A stretch of 63,170 bases of DNA from the NCBI GenBank assembly GCA_020636445.1, contig JACJXV010000022.1, forward strand, positions 1 through 63,170. Direction: 5' to 3'. The position numbers and the translations under genes were made by a program. The stretch comes from Lewinellaceae bacterium (GTDB lineage: Bacteria; Bacteroidota; Bacteroidia; Chitinophagales; Saprospiraceae). Of the stretch, positions 25,790 through 34,713 are shown piece by piece. The stretch's first letter is position 1. Each line of letters starts with the position of its first letter. The notes beneath the pieces were generated by a model. That model worked only from the letters and a program-made list of their open reading frames with translations. It was not told where the DNA came from and searched no databases.

Positions 25790-26351
25790 AGGTAGGGTTT
25801 AAATCAATGATGGGGCTACTCCCCGGAAACGCAAGAGGACCCGCGTTTAACCAATTCAAGTATCATTCTATCTTTGCAAAGGTGCGTTTTTTTTAGTTGA
25901 AAACAGATCAGGGTTATCACGAACTTGTAAAAGCGAATTTACTAGTCGTTTCATCAATGATGATAATGCCAGGGGTTGCGGGTTGATATTTCAAGCCGTT
26001 TTCAAAAGTTACTTTTGAGGACTTCATACAGTTGGTTTATTGGGTATTCAAATAGTTTCCTACAAATTACCTGATTTAGCCAGCAATTGTCGACCAGTCC
26101 TTAGAGGGTTGTCTATCCCTGATCTTTCTCTCTTTTCCCGTTGGTTTTTTTCATAAAAAACTAAATGTCAGGTTTTTAAACCTTAAATATATCCCCCTCA
26201 CCCCTCCTTTCATCGATAATCGTCCCGAAAGGCCATACCTATCAGGTAGCTAACCCAGCCCTTTTCCGGTGACTTTCAAGATACGGGGACTGATGTCGGG
26301 AATTTTTCCAACCTCCTTGGACAAGGTATATTCTGTATGAGTCAGATATGG
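25790..26351. other. Gene-poor, AT-rich spacer
   Basis: I recognise no gene in this stretch of about 560 bases. The longest sensible piece is a 36-codon minus-strand frame, 25917-26027 (MKSSKVTFENGLKYQPATPG, then IIIIDETTSKFAFTSS), which matches nothing I know and may be a remnant. Otherwise it is AT-rich spacer between divergent genes. Confidence 0.5.
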
Positions 26352-26360
26352 TATATTTGC
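26352..26360 (+). promoter_or_regulatory. Bacteroidota -7 promoter element
   Basis: TATATTTGC matches the TAnnTTTG -7 box of the primary sigma factor of Bacteroidota and lies 18 bases upstream of the ATG at 26378. That implies a short 5' leader. A clear -33 TTTG is not present at the ideal distance. Confidence 0.5.
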
Positions 26361-26377
26361 CCCACAAAAGCAAACTC

Positions 26378-26995
26378 ATGTTCACAATAAACATTTACCT
26401 ACGTTTCGCTCTCATCGCCATTTGCCTCCTGGGAGGTATTGCATTATCCATTGCCTTTGGCTTTTGGTATGCTTTTCCCTTCCTGCTAATTGGCCTTGCT
26501 TTATTGGTAGGTTACGTACTGCTTGGAACGGTTCAATCTGCAGCAATGCTGATGCAGAACAACGATTTCGATGGTACTGAAAAGCGGTTGAATTTAACAT
26601 TGAACCCCAATTGGTTATACACTACCAATCGGGCGTATTACTACATGATTAAGGGTTCCATCGCTTTATCGCGTAAGGATATGGAGCAGGGAGAAGCCCT
26701 GCTGAAGAAAGCTCAGGAGATAAACGTTCCTACGGATAACGAAAAGGCCATGATTGAGCTCCAGCTGGCGAATATCAGTGCAAACAAAAGCAAGTGGAAA
26801 CAGGCCGAAATCCACTTACGCAACATCAAGCAGCTCAAGGTGACCGAGCCTATGGTGAAGGAACAAATCAAGCAACTGGAAAAAGCCATGCAAAACCAGG
26901 GGCAAGTCAAGGCAGCCACTCGCATGGGTGCTCAGGGACGCAATATGCTCCGCCAGGGGGGGAAAACCAAGCGTCGGCGCCCGCCTATGCAATAG
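26378..26995 (+). CDS. Small membrane-anchored TPR-like protein
   Basis: About 205 residues from MFTINIYLRFALIAICLLGG. Two membrane helices (residues 6-25 and 29-50) precede a helical domain of paired helices (GTEKRLNLTLNPNWLYTTNRAYYYMIKGSIALSRKDMEQ; WKQAEIHLRNIKQL) resembling two or three TPR units, then a basic tail (KTKRRRPPMQ). The -7 box lies just before this ATG, so the longer frame from 26348 is not used. It is a conserved type of protein in Bacteroidota but I know no function. Confidence 0.7.
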   Translation: MFTINIYLRFALIAICLLGGIALSIAFGFWYAFPFLLIGLALLVGYVLLGTVQSAAMLMQNNDFDGTEKRLNLTLNPNWLYTTNRAYYYMIKGSIALSRKDMEQGEALLKKAQEINVPTDNEKAMIELQLANISANKSKWKQAEIHLRNIKQLKVTEPMVKEQIKQLEKAMQNQGQVKAATRMGAQGRNMLRQGGKTKRRRPPMQ

Positions 26996-26998
26996 CGT

Positions 26999-27070
26999 TA
27001 CTGGTTTTTAGTTACTGGTTACCAGTAACTAAAAACCAGAACCAGTAACCAGTAACTAGTAACCAACCAA
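26999..27070. repeat. 39-bp hairpin and CCAGTAA-type repeat between convergent genes
   Basis: A 19-bp arm beginning CTGGTTTTTAGTTACTGG (27001-27019) is separated by one T from its perfect complement (27021-27039). Tandem words of the form ACCAGTAACCAGTAACTAGT follow. It lies exactly between the stop codons of the TPR-like gene and metG, so it may serve as a two-way terminator. The same heptamer-like word recurs at 23956-24010. Confidence 0.75.
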
Positions 27071-29191
27071 CTACTTCACGACCAGCCCATTGCCAAAGCC
27101 GGCAGTCCAACTCACAAAGTCGAGTTTTCCTTCCCCGTTTTCGGCTAACAGGATCATGCCCTGAGATTCGATACCCCGCAATTTCCGGGGCGCCAGGTTA
27201 GCAACGATAACCACCTGCTTTCCAGCCAGCGACTCCGGTGTATAGTGCTCAGCAATACCACTAACAATCGTACGCGTTTCAAATCCCAGATCTACGGATA
27301 GCTTAAGTAGCTTATCCGCTTTGGGCACCCGTTCGGCGGCGACAATAGTGCCTGTACGCAAATCCAACTTGGCAAAATCATCATACTGAATTTCTTCCTT
27401 CACCGGTTCATGCGCAGTGATGGGTTGTTCTGCTTCCATAATCTCTTGTAATTTTAAACGCTGACGATCAATAATTTCCAGACGGCTGGAATCTTTACGG
27501 TCATTAATTTTGGGAAAAAGCACGGTAGGCTCTCCCAGGCGATGTCCGGTAGCCAGTAGCGGCTCTCCTGCGGCAACCTTGTCCAAGGTAGCTGATAATT
27601 CGCCCGGAGCAACCGGGGCCAGACCCAGGACTTCCCGGATACGGGGAGCGGTGAAGGGCAGAAAAGGTTCTAGCAGTACCGCTAGCAAGGCGACCACCTG
27701 TACCGATACAAACATACATTCTTTGACCTCCTCACTATCGGGGTCTGTTTTCCAGATGGCCCAGGGTGATTTATCCTGCAGATAGGTATTCCCAAAGGAA
27801 CTTATTTCCATGACCAGCTGAATAGCATTTTTGAAGCTAAAGCGTTCAATCTCCAACTGCCACTCCTCTACCAAGCGCCGAACGGACAGTAACTCCTCAC
27901 TTAGATCAACCTGCACCTCGGGTAAAACTCCATCGTAGTATTTTTGGGTCAGTACCAGTACGCGGTTAACAAAATTGCCCAGGTTATCGGCAAGTTCTTT
28001 ATCGTAAAAGTCCACAAAGTCATCCCAGCGAAAATCACTGTCCCGATTTTCGGGCAGATTGCGTACTAATGCGTAGCGCAGAGCATCTTCCTTGTTTGGA
28101 AAATCGCTGAACTCCTCCAGGTACTGGTGTTGTTCGATACCCCAGCCCCGAGACTTAGAAAATTTTTGCCCCTCAAAATTGAGGAACTGGTTAGCCGGAA
28201 CATTACGAGGGAGAACAAAATCGCCATGCGCTCGCAGCATAGCCGGGAAAACTATACAATGGAAAACAATATTGTCCTTACCAATAAAGTGAATAAGCTC
28301 AACATCATCGCCCCCCTTCCAGTAGTCTTCCCAATTAAGGCCCTTCTCCTGGGCCCATTGCTTGGTAGCAGAGATATAACCAATAGGGGCGTCAAACCAA
28401 ACATAAAGCACCTTGCCCTTTGCTTCCGGCAAGGGAACCGGAATGCCCCAATCCAGATCCCGGGTTATAGACCGGGGTTGTAGCCCCCCATCCAACCACG
28501 AAAGGCATTGGCCGACGACGTGTTTTTTCCACTGTTCCGCCTGATGATGTGGTACTCCGGCAATTGTTCCCTCCGCAATCCACTCACGCAACCAGGCTTC
28601 GTGCTTATCCAACCGGAAATACCAATGTTTGGTTTCCCGCAAAACCGGCGAGTTTCCGCTAATCGTCGACCGGGGGTTGATAAGCTCTAGCGGTGATAAC
28701 GCTGAGCCACAGTTCTCGCATTGATCACCGTATGCTTCCTCATGGCCGCATTTGGGGCAAGTCCCAACGATATAGCGGTCAGCCAGGAATTGATCGTACT
28801 CCTCATCGTAGTACTGCTCAATGACTCGCTCATCAAACTGGTCTCCCTGATTATAAAGGGTAGTGAAAAAATCCTGAGAAGTTTGATGATGCAGCGGCGT
28901 GCTGGTTCGATGATAATAATCAAAGGATATCCCCAGCGCTGCAAATGTATTTTTATTCAGCGCGTGGTACTTGTCGATAATCGCCTGAGGCGAAACTCCC
29001 TCTTTTTTAGCCCGGATCGTAATGGCAGCACCATGCTCATCGGATCCACAAACCCAGACCACGTCCTTCCCAAGCAGGCGTAAATAGCGGACGTAGATGT
29101 CTGCGGGTAGATAAGCCCCCGCCAAATGTCCCAGGTGTAAAGCACCGTTCGCATAAGGTAGTGCCGAAGTAATAAGGTATCTTTTACTCAT
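27071..29191 (-). CDS. metG: Methionyl-tRNA synthetase
   Basis: 706 residues. It charges methionine to tRNA-Met in the cytoplasm. The class I signature HLGH lies at residues 19-22 (ALPYANGALHLGH), the zinc knuckle is CPKCGHEEAYGDQCENCG near 140-160, and the KMSKS loop appears as KFSKSRG near 345. The C-terminal extension (YDDFAKLDLRTGTIVAAERVPKADKLLKL ... LAPRKLRGIESQGMIL) is the EMAP-like tRNA-binding/dimerisation domain found in the longer MetRS form. Length and architecture are standard for Bacteroidota. The start MSKRYLITSALPYAN is certain. Confidence 0.97.
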   Translation of the reverse strand: MSKRYLITSALPYANGALHLGHLAGAYLPADIYVRYLRLLGKDVVWVCGSDEHGAAITIRAKKEGVSPQAIIDKYHALNKNTFAALGISFDYYHRTSTPLHHQTSQDFFTTLYNQGDQFDERVIEQYYDEEYDQFLADRYIVGTCPKCGHEEAYGDQCENCGSALSPLELINPRSTISGNSPVLRETKHWYFRLDKHEAWLREWIAEGTIAGVPHHQAEQWKKHVVGQCLSWLDGGLQPRSITRDLDWGIPVPLPEAKGKVLYVWFDAPIGYISATKQWAQEKGLNWEDYWKGGDDVELIHFIGKDNIVFHCIVFPAMLRAHGDFVLPRNVPANQFLNFEGQKFSKSRGWGIEQHQYLEEFSDFPNKEDALRYALVRNLPENRDSDFRWDDFVDFYDKELADNLGNFVNRVLVLTQKYYDGVLPEVQVDLSEELLSVRRLVEEWQLEIERFSFKNAIQLVMEISSFGNTYLQDKSPWAIWKTDPDSEEVKECMFVSVQVVALLAVLLEPFLPFTAPRIREVLGLAPVAPGELSATLDKVAAGEPLLATGHRLGEPTVLFPKINDRKDSSRLEIIDRQRLKLQEIMEAEQPITAHEPVKEEIQYDDFAKLDLRTGTIVAAERVPKADKLLKLSVDLGFETRTIVSGIAEHYTPESLAGKQVVIVANLAPRKLRGIESQGMILLAENGEGKLDFVSWTAGFGNGLVVK

Positions 29192-29858
29192 GAATTGTAT
29201 TTTTTATCGAATCCAGCTGCCTTGTAAATCTGTTCAACAAAGGAGATTCGCCGCCGCGAATATAAGGGTTTAACATTTGGCAAAAGGCCTGAAGAAGCTT
29301 GATTTTATTGAAAAATAATACCAGGCCTCTGCTTTAACAAGTTGAAAACTTGCGATTTTAAGTCAGAGATGTTATCTTTAATTCGCTGTATCTGGTTTTA
29401 ATAAAAAATCAGGGTTTTCTTTGGGAGCAATGTTGCACTTTTTTCAAAAGTTTTTATTTTTGCTCCACATTTCAATTTGCCAAAAGAATAGGTTCGTCCT
29501 ATTTAAAGATTATAACTGGGGTTTAGTTTTACAGAAAGGTGTGGAGCACTCTGTGCATCCCACCTTTCATTTTTTTACCAGAATTGTTCGCCTGACGCAT
29601 TCCTCGGAAATTTCCTTGTCGAAATTCTTATTTTGCTTACCGATTGTATACCCCTCAGAAAATAGTTTGCAAATTTTCAGCTTGCTATCTTTGCCCAAGG
29701 CCAGCGCTGCAATAACTCCACAAACTACCACGTGAGGAGTATAGTTTTCTTCAAACAAGGATTCGGGCATATCTGTTCCCGGCTATCCCAAAAAATTACT
29801 GCATTGGATTTGTTGTTACGCGCTGGCAGTCTGTTTTTGGAAAGGCAAACGCAAAACA
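29192..29858. other. 667-bp spacer with no recognised gene
   Basis: AT-rich spacer between metG and the DUF1015 gene. One minus-strand frame of 67 codons (29567-29770, MPESLFEENYTPHVVVCG ...) and one plus-strand frame of 104 codons (29421-29735) overlap each other. The former has a more protein-like composition (LFSEGYTIGKQNKNFDKEI), but neither matches a family I know and I see no ribosome-binding or promoter support. No tRNA-like cloverleaf was noticed. Confidence 0.5.
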
Positions 29859-30959
29859 ATGGAAATTAGTCCCATCCAGGCCAGGCTGCCCATCGTGGAC
29901 CGTATTGCTGATACCAGCACCTTTTTCACCAAGGTTCGCGATGCCTACAGCGACTACGTTGCTCAGGGGGCATATTATCCCCTTGCCGCCCCGGCATGTT
30001 ATTGCTACGAAATTACCGTTGGCCCCCGTTCCTATACGGGTATCATCGCCGGAGTCGCCACTACTGATTATTTACGGGGGGCTATTCGCCGCCACGAAAA
30101 CACATTGGTTGAGCGTGAGCAGGTACACCTGCAATTAATGCAGGACCAGGGTGCTATGTTAAAACCCATTTTGCTGGCCTGCCCTGAACTACCCACTTTA
30201 GCCCGTTGGGTAGCCAACCACCGCCAGGGCCCTCCGATCCAGGAGGTCTACTTCCCTGGAGAGGATCAAACCCATCGCATTTGGGCGATAACCGAACCTG
30301 TAGCTATTGAGCAATTAGTCCTTCTTTTTCGCCAGCGAATCCCCCACTGTTACCTCGCCGACGGGCACCACCGCTGTGCAACCAATGCTGCTCTTTACGA
30401 GCAAAGTAACGGCCAGAACCATCAACAATTACTGGCAGCCTTCTTCCCGGGTAGCGACCTGGCAATCCACAGTTTTAACCGGGTGGTGGACCTTAAGCCC
30501 GAGTGGTCGGCAGCCGAATTGCTGGAGGCCCTGCGCCCCCTGGGAACCATCAGTCCGTTGAGCATCCCCCAGGGGCCTGCCATTACCCACGAAATGACCC
30601 TCATTGCTGATAAGCGCTGGTATCGCTTCCGCTGGCATGAGTCTATCCTGGAACAAGCCAGCGGCCCGGGTTCCGTAGTCCTGGATACTGACCTGTTAAA
30701 TCACCATATCCTGCGCGATATCCTGGGGGTAACCGATGTACGCTCCGATCCGAGATTGCAATACCTGGAGAGCCCCCGCGGCCTGGATGATTGGTACCAC
30801 GCTACCGTCGATAAACCCAACCGCGTTGGCTTTGGTCTTTTTCCCATTTCCCTGCAGGATATCATGCTGATAGCCGATCAGGGGCGCTCACTCCCCCCTA
30901 AATCCACTTGGTTTGAGCCGCGAATGAAAACAGGTCTGGTGGTTCTTCCCTTCCCATAA
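29859..30959 (+). CDS. DUF1015 family protein
   Basis: 366 residues. Family markers are the middle RAIRRHENTLVEREQVHLQLMQ and the invariant HCYLADGHHRCATNAALYE near residue 170, with FNRVVDLKP downstream. DUF1015 proteins are widespread cytoplasmic proteins related to SbnI-type serine kinases, so a free-serine kinase role is possible but unproven. The conserved ADGHHR is intact. The gene starts a two-gene set with the amidohydrolase 57 bases downstream. The normal N-terminal 'PyD' pattern (YYPLAAPACYC) is rather divergent. Confidence 0.8.
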   Translation: MEISPIQARLPIVDRIADTSTFFTKVRDAYSDYVAQGAYYPLAAPACYCYEITVGPRSYTGIIAGVATTDYLRGAIRRHENTLVEREQVHLQLMQDQGAMLKPILLACPELPTLARWVANHRQGPPIQEVYFPGEDQTHRIWAITEPVAIEQLVLLFRQRIPHCYLADGHHRCATNAALYEQSNGQNHQQLLAAFFPGSDLAIHSFNRVVDLKPEWSAAELLEALRPLGTISPLSIPQGPAITHEMTLIADKRWYRFRWHESILEQASGPGSVVLDTDLLNHHILRDILGVTDVRSDPRLQYLESPRGLDDWYHATVDKPNRVGFGLFPISLQDIMLIADQGRSLPPKSTWFEPRMKTGLVVLPFP

Positions 30960-31015
30960 TTGTAACTTTTTCCCGTTCTTTAGCCCGGTTTTTATTCTTT
31001 ACTAATGGACCTGCT

Positions 31016-32194
31016 ATGAAAAAATTTAGCGCCGACTGGATATATACCCTTCAGGGAGACCCTCTGCCCCAGGGAGTAATTGTCACGGATGACCACGGAA
31101 AAATCCTGCACCTCGGACAACGCAGTGATTTTGATACAAGCGAGATAGCCATTTTCCCCGGGTTAATTACGCCCGGCTTCATTAATGCGCACTGCCATTT
31201 GGAGTTGTCCCACATGAAAAATAAGGTAGCTACCGGTACCGGGCTACTCCCCTTCCTCCGCAATGTGGTGGCTTTCCGCGACATCCCCCTTGAGGAGATT
31301 CACGCTGCCATCCAGGCCGGTGATCAGGAAATGCAGCGCGAAGGAATCGTCGCCGTTGGTGATATCTGTAATAAGCTCGACACAGCAGCCTGCAAGGGGC
31401 AAAGCCCCATCCGCTATTACTCCTTCGTGGAAATGTTTGACTTCATGCAGGATAATCTGGCCGAAGCTACTTATCAGCAATACCGCGCTGTTTATGATGG
31501 GCAAAGCACTGATGCCGGTAACCGGAAAAGCTGTGTTCCACATGCTCCCTACACGGTTTCGGATCAGTTGTATGCCCTCATCAATGCCACCAACCAACCC
31601 GGCGACACGGTCAGTATCCACAACCAGGAAACGCCAGCGGAGGATGAGCTCTTTGCCAGCAAAACCGGCGGGTTCCTCGATTTTTACCAGCAGTTTGGCT
31701 TTTCATTGGACCATATACCTCCAACCGGGAAAGCATCCATTTACCACGCCATTCAGCACCTCGATCCGCAGCGGCGCACCCTTTTCGTCCACAACACCCT
31801 GACCAGCTCTGACGATATCCGGGCGGCCCAGGCGTGGGGGCAAGCAGGTGTCTACTGGGCTACCTGTCCTAATGCCAACTTATATATCGAAAACCGGTTA
31901 CCCTACTACCTGCATTTTCTCGACACCAATGCCAAGGTATGCATCGGCACGGATAGTCTTACCTCCAATTGGCAACTCTCTGTCCTGGAAGAGATGAAAA
32001 CGATTGCCCGCTATCAATCGTACGTTCCCTTCCCTACCTTGCTTCGTTGGGCAACCCTCAATGGCGCAGAGGCTTTAGGTATGGAAGAAGATCTGGGCAG
32101 CATTGCCGTGGGAAAAACACCAGGATTAATCCTTTGGGATGCCGATCCGCAAATGCCACTGGCACCGGCAACGACCGTGCGGAGGTTGATTTGA
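31016..32194 (+). CDS. Amidohydrolase, possibly aminofutalosine deaminase
   Basis: 392 residues of the TIM-barrel amidohydrolase superfamily. It has an N-terminal beta strand region and the metal site TPGFINAHCHLELSHM near residue 60. Further sites are PHAPYTVS near 180, SIHNQE (metal His), FVHNTLTSSDDI, and the late Asp in CIGTDSLTSN. The end ALGMEEDLGSIAVGKTPGLIL is typical of the cytosine/adenosine/S-adenosylhomocysteine deaminase group. In Bacteroidota with the futalosine menaquinone route, a protein of this kind deaminates aminodeoxyfutalosine; no other mqn gene is in the window, so that is a guess. The deaminase class is well supported. Confidence 0.8.
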   Translation: MKKFSADWIYTLQGDPLPQGVIVTDDHGKILHLGQRSDFDTSEIAIFPGLITPGFINAHCHLELSHMKNKVATGTGLLPFLRNVVAFRDIPLEEIHAAIQAGDQEMQREGIVAVGDICNKLDTAACKGQSPIRYYSFVEMFDFMQDNLAEATYQQYRAVYDGQSTDAGNRKSCVPHAPYTVSDQLYALINATNQPGDTVSIHNQETPAEDELFASKTGGFLDFYQQFGFSLDHIPPTGKASIYHAIQHLDPQRRTLFVHNTLTSSDDIRAAQAWGQAGVYWATCPNANLYIENRLPYYLHFLDTNAKVCIGTDSLTSNWQLSVLEEMKTIARYQSYVPFPTLLRWATLNGAEALGMEEDLGSIAVGKTPGLILWDADPQMPLAPATTVRRLI

Positions 32195-32195
32195 G

Positions 32196-32285
32196 CCAAG
32201 GGAGAAATCAGAAACTTGCCCCGACTGCCTCGGGTGAGAAATGGGAAATAGGAAATGAGACGTGAAAATGTAGAGTGTTTGCCAC
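32196..32285. repeat. Degenerate spacer repeat (GAAATGA words)
   Basis: After the amidohydrolase stop come GAGAAATCAGAAACTTG, a short hairpin CCCGA-CTGC-CTCGGG, then GAGAAATGGGAAATAGGAAA and TGAGACGTG. This is an eroded version of the spacer repeats at 23851, 26999 and 63133. Confidence 0.45.
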
Positions 32286-32321
32286 CATGCATCACCCTTC
32301 ACTCAAAAGATTGATAATCAA

Positions 32322-32990
32322 CTACAAGATTGATTCCCCGTTCAGATCTGTGGTTAATACTTCGCTCATGTAGTCGAAAAAAGGGCGCATTGCCTGGAAG
32401 GTTATAGCCACCTCGTTCAGGAAATTATCCTGCAACACCTCCGCATCTGTAAAAGGCCGGCTAATAAGCAATTGTTTCTTGCGCAGGAGGTCGATAGCCG
32501 GATGATCCTGGGTATACCCTTGGGGCGCCGTCTTTAGTTCATCTCCGCGTAAGGTGCCAAAATAGTTGATAAACTCCGGAGCAGCCATAATCTTGCGAAT
32601 GGGCTGATCATCGAGGGCGAATTCTTCGCGAATACGCTTAAGGTCCTGGGAATTAGGATCCCAGAACCCGCCACCGGCAAAACACCCCCCGGGTTCAATG
32701 TGGAGGTAATAGCCTCCCCGCAACTGGGCGGTAGCCCGCTGAAAGCCTGCACCCAGATTGGTTTTGTAGGGTGATTTATCTTTCGAAAAGCGCACATCCC
32801 GGTAAATCCGAAACGGTTTGGCGCTCTCGATAAGATCCGTTTTATTCATTTCCGCTTCCAGCGCTTTGACAAACGCCTGCATATTTTTCCAGGCCCGGTC
32901 ATAATGGGCTTTGTTCGCCTGAAACCAATCCCGGTCGTTGTTGACCCGGATATCGCGAAGGAACTGCAGCGTGGAGGGTTGAATGTTCAT
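32322..32990 (-). CDS. DUF2461 family protein
   Basis: 222 residues. The start TLQFLRDIRVNNDRDWFQANKAHYD and the block FRIYRDVRFSKDKSPYKTNLGAGF are diagnostic of DUF2461 (TIGR02453). YYLHIEPGGCFAGGGFWDPNS in the middle completes it. These are cytoplasmic proteins of unknown function found widely in Bacteroidota and Proteobacteria. The length is standard. It stands alone. Confidence 0.9.
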   Translation of the reverse strand: MNIQPSTLQFLRDIRVNNDRDWFQANKAHYDRAWKNMQAFVKALEAEMNKTDLIESAKPFRIYRDVRFSKDKSPYKTNLGAGFQRATAQLRGGYYLHIEPGGCFAGGGFWDPNSQDLKRIREEFALDDQPIRKIMAAPEFINYFGTLRGDELKTAPQGYTQDHPAIDLLRKKQLLISRPFTDAEVLQDNFLNEVAITFQAMRPFFDYMSEVLTTDLNGESIL

Positions 32991-33128
32991 GTTGCTAATT
33001 TTTACCAGGACAAAATGCTGTTGAGTGCAGCAGATATAACGGTTGGTTCTTTTCCTTTATGCTTTCAAGTTAGGTAATTTCCTGAAAAGCCATCAATCCC
33101 GGGTAAATCAGTCATACTGATACCGATT

Positions 33129-33177
33129 AAAAAAGGACAGGAAAATCAGGGTGCCTGAGCACCCCTATTTTCCTGTC
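33129..33177 (-). terminator. Intrinsic terminator after the secreted hydrolase gene
   Basis: GACAGGAAAAT (33136-33146) pairs perfectly with ATTTTCCTGTC (33167-33177), and GGGTGC pairs with GCACCC inside it. On the minus strand the hairpin is followed by CTTTTTTAA. It begins six bases after the stop codon at 33183. Confidence 0.85.
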
Positions 33178-33182
33178 TCAGT

Positions 33183-34628
33183 TTAGCGTTGTACGCTAAT
33201 CCGTGCCGCTGACATTTTCCGATCCTGAATTGCTCGTACCAGATACATACCCGGGGTAAGATCCTGAACATTGAGTTCAAGATATTCCTCCGTAGCGATC
33301 ATTCGCCGCAGCAGCCGGCCGTTGAGGTCATAAAGTTCTACCTGTGCCCCGGGAGCAAGAGCCGTAATCAGCAACACATCACTTACGGGGTTAGGCTGTA
33401 CCTGAAGGGGCTCTACCCGGCCGTCCAAATCCCGGTTGCTCGTAGTCGTATTGAACCCACTGAAGAAAATGGCACTATTCAGCAGGGCTGGAATCACACA
33501 ACCCGTATGGTTAAGCGTAGAATCCAGATCGCGAGCCAGCACATCAGGAGCTCCATTGGCCTGCATTTTTGCCTCGGCAACCAGGCTATTGGTATAGACA
33601 ACCTGATCATCAGCTTTGCAGTAAAAAATGCGCGTAGGGACTTTTGGGGCCCAGTCGTAGGTGTCATTATCGCGCAAAGCTGCACGGAATGGATGGTCAG
33701 GATTACTTTCCAAAGCTGCTACCAGCGTGTCCTGGAACATGTAGCGGGGAATTGGTGCGCCATGGTCGGCAACCAGTTGATTAATCAGCAAGGTATTCAG
33801 CTCGGAAACACCTATTTCTTCCGAAGCCCGGCGAGCAACCATCGCCGCATAAGGGGCTTTGAACACTTGCTCCAGGCTATCATAGAGGTTGTATACATAA
33901 TCATAAGCGATCACCACGTGAGGGCCATAGGCTACTGTGCCATAAGGCTGATCACTGAGCAACAACTTGAGCATTTCGCCGGAAACATTATAAGGGCCAG
34001 ACAGATGCGCTGCTGCAGTTACCGGAAAATCATTGCTGTACTTGGCTTCCAGGTCGCGATGAAGCGCCATACTGGCATGGCCGCCCTGAGAATAGCCCGT
34101 TACAAACAATTTATCATTTACTGCAAACCCCGACTGGGCAATAAACGAACGTGCCGCATACATCATGTCCACCGCTGCCGACGATTCCGAGGCCGCGTGA
34201 ATATAGGGGTGATAACCTTTGGATGTACCCAGGCCCAAATAATCGGGAACAACAGTGGCGAAGCCAAAAGCTGCAAAAGCAGCGCCTGCTTCCCAACCGC
34301 CCTTCAGGTTGGAAGGCACATCAGTGCGGGAATCTACCGTACCATGCTGGTACACCAACAAAGGCACGGCAGTGCTTCCTGCCTGAGGCATAATGAACAA
34401 CCCCGAAGCGGTGTCTGGCAGGCCTTTTACTGAAGTGGTCGTATACGTCATTCGGTATACATCAATCCCATACTGTAACTGTGAGGCATTTGCCCCAAAA
34501 ATAATACTTAGCAGATCCTTAGACACTGCAGCAACCAGATTAGTCGAAACGACTTCCTGAGCCATGCCCGGCAATGAAAGCATGGCAATAAAGCTGGTAA
34601 CCAGCGAAAAACGTACAAGTTTATTCAT
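33183..34628 (-). CDS. T9SS-secreted lipase/esterase-like alpha/beta hydrolase
   Basis: 481 residues. A signal peptide (MNKLVRFSLVTSFIAMLSLPGMAQ) precedes an alpha/beta hydrolase with VPLLVYQHGT (oxyanion region), the nucleophile elbow VTGYSQGGHASMAL near residue 180, and the catalytic Asp and His in KADDQV and LNHTGC. This resembles the secretory-lipase (LIP) family. The last 75 residues (VQPNPVSDVLLITA ... YDLNGRLLRRM ... LTPGMYLVRAI) are a T9SS type A sorting domain, so the enzyme is probably exported across the outer membrane. A terminator follows directly. Confidence 0.85.
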   Translation of the reverse strand: MNKLVRFSLVTSFIAMLSLPGMAQEVVSTNLVAAVSKDLLSIIFGANASQLQYGIDVYRMTYTTTSVKGLPDTASGLFIMPQAGSTAVPLLVYQHGTVDSRTDVPSNLKGGWEAGAAFAAFGFATVVPDYLGLGTSKGYHPYIHAASESSAAVDMMYAARSFIAQSGFAVNDKLFVTGYSQGGHASMALHRDLEAKYSNDFPVTAAAHLSGPYNVSGEMLKLLLSDQPYGTVAYGPHVVIAYDYVYNLYDSLEQVFKAPYAAMVARRASEEIGVSELNTLLINQLVADHGAPIPRYMFQDTLVAALESNPDHPFRAALRDNDTYDWAPKVPTRIFYCKADDQVVYTNSLVAEAKMQANGAPDVLARDLDSTLNHTGCVIPALLNSAIFFSGFNTTTSNRDLDGRVEPLQVQPNPVSDVLLITALAPGAQVELYDLNGRLLRRMIATEEYLELNVQDLTPGMYLVRAIQDRKMSAARISVQR

Positions 34629-34713
34629 ATTGTTGTTTTTATTATATTAAATTCAATAAATCCTCGTGCTAAAACTACAAAATAGGCGGGCTTGAACCCA
34701 GCTCTTTATGCGC

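Noticed and set aside
25917..26027. 36-codon minus-strand frame MKSSKVTFENGLKYQPATPG onwards
   Set aside because: Too short, with no recognisable relatives and no supporting context; kept only as a note in the spacer entry.
29421..29770. Two overlapping frames (104 codons plus strand, 67 codons minus strand) in the spacer after metG
   Set aside because: Neither matches a known family, they overlap on opposite strands, and no promoter or ribosome-binding support is visible. The minus-strand one is slightly more protein-like but not enough to call.
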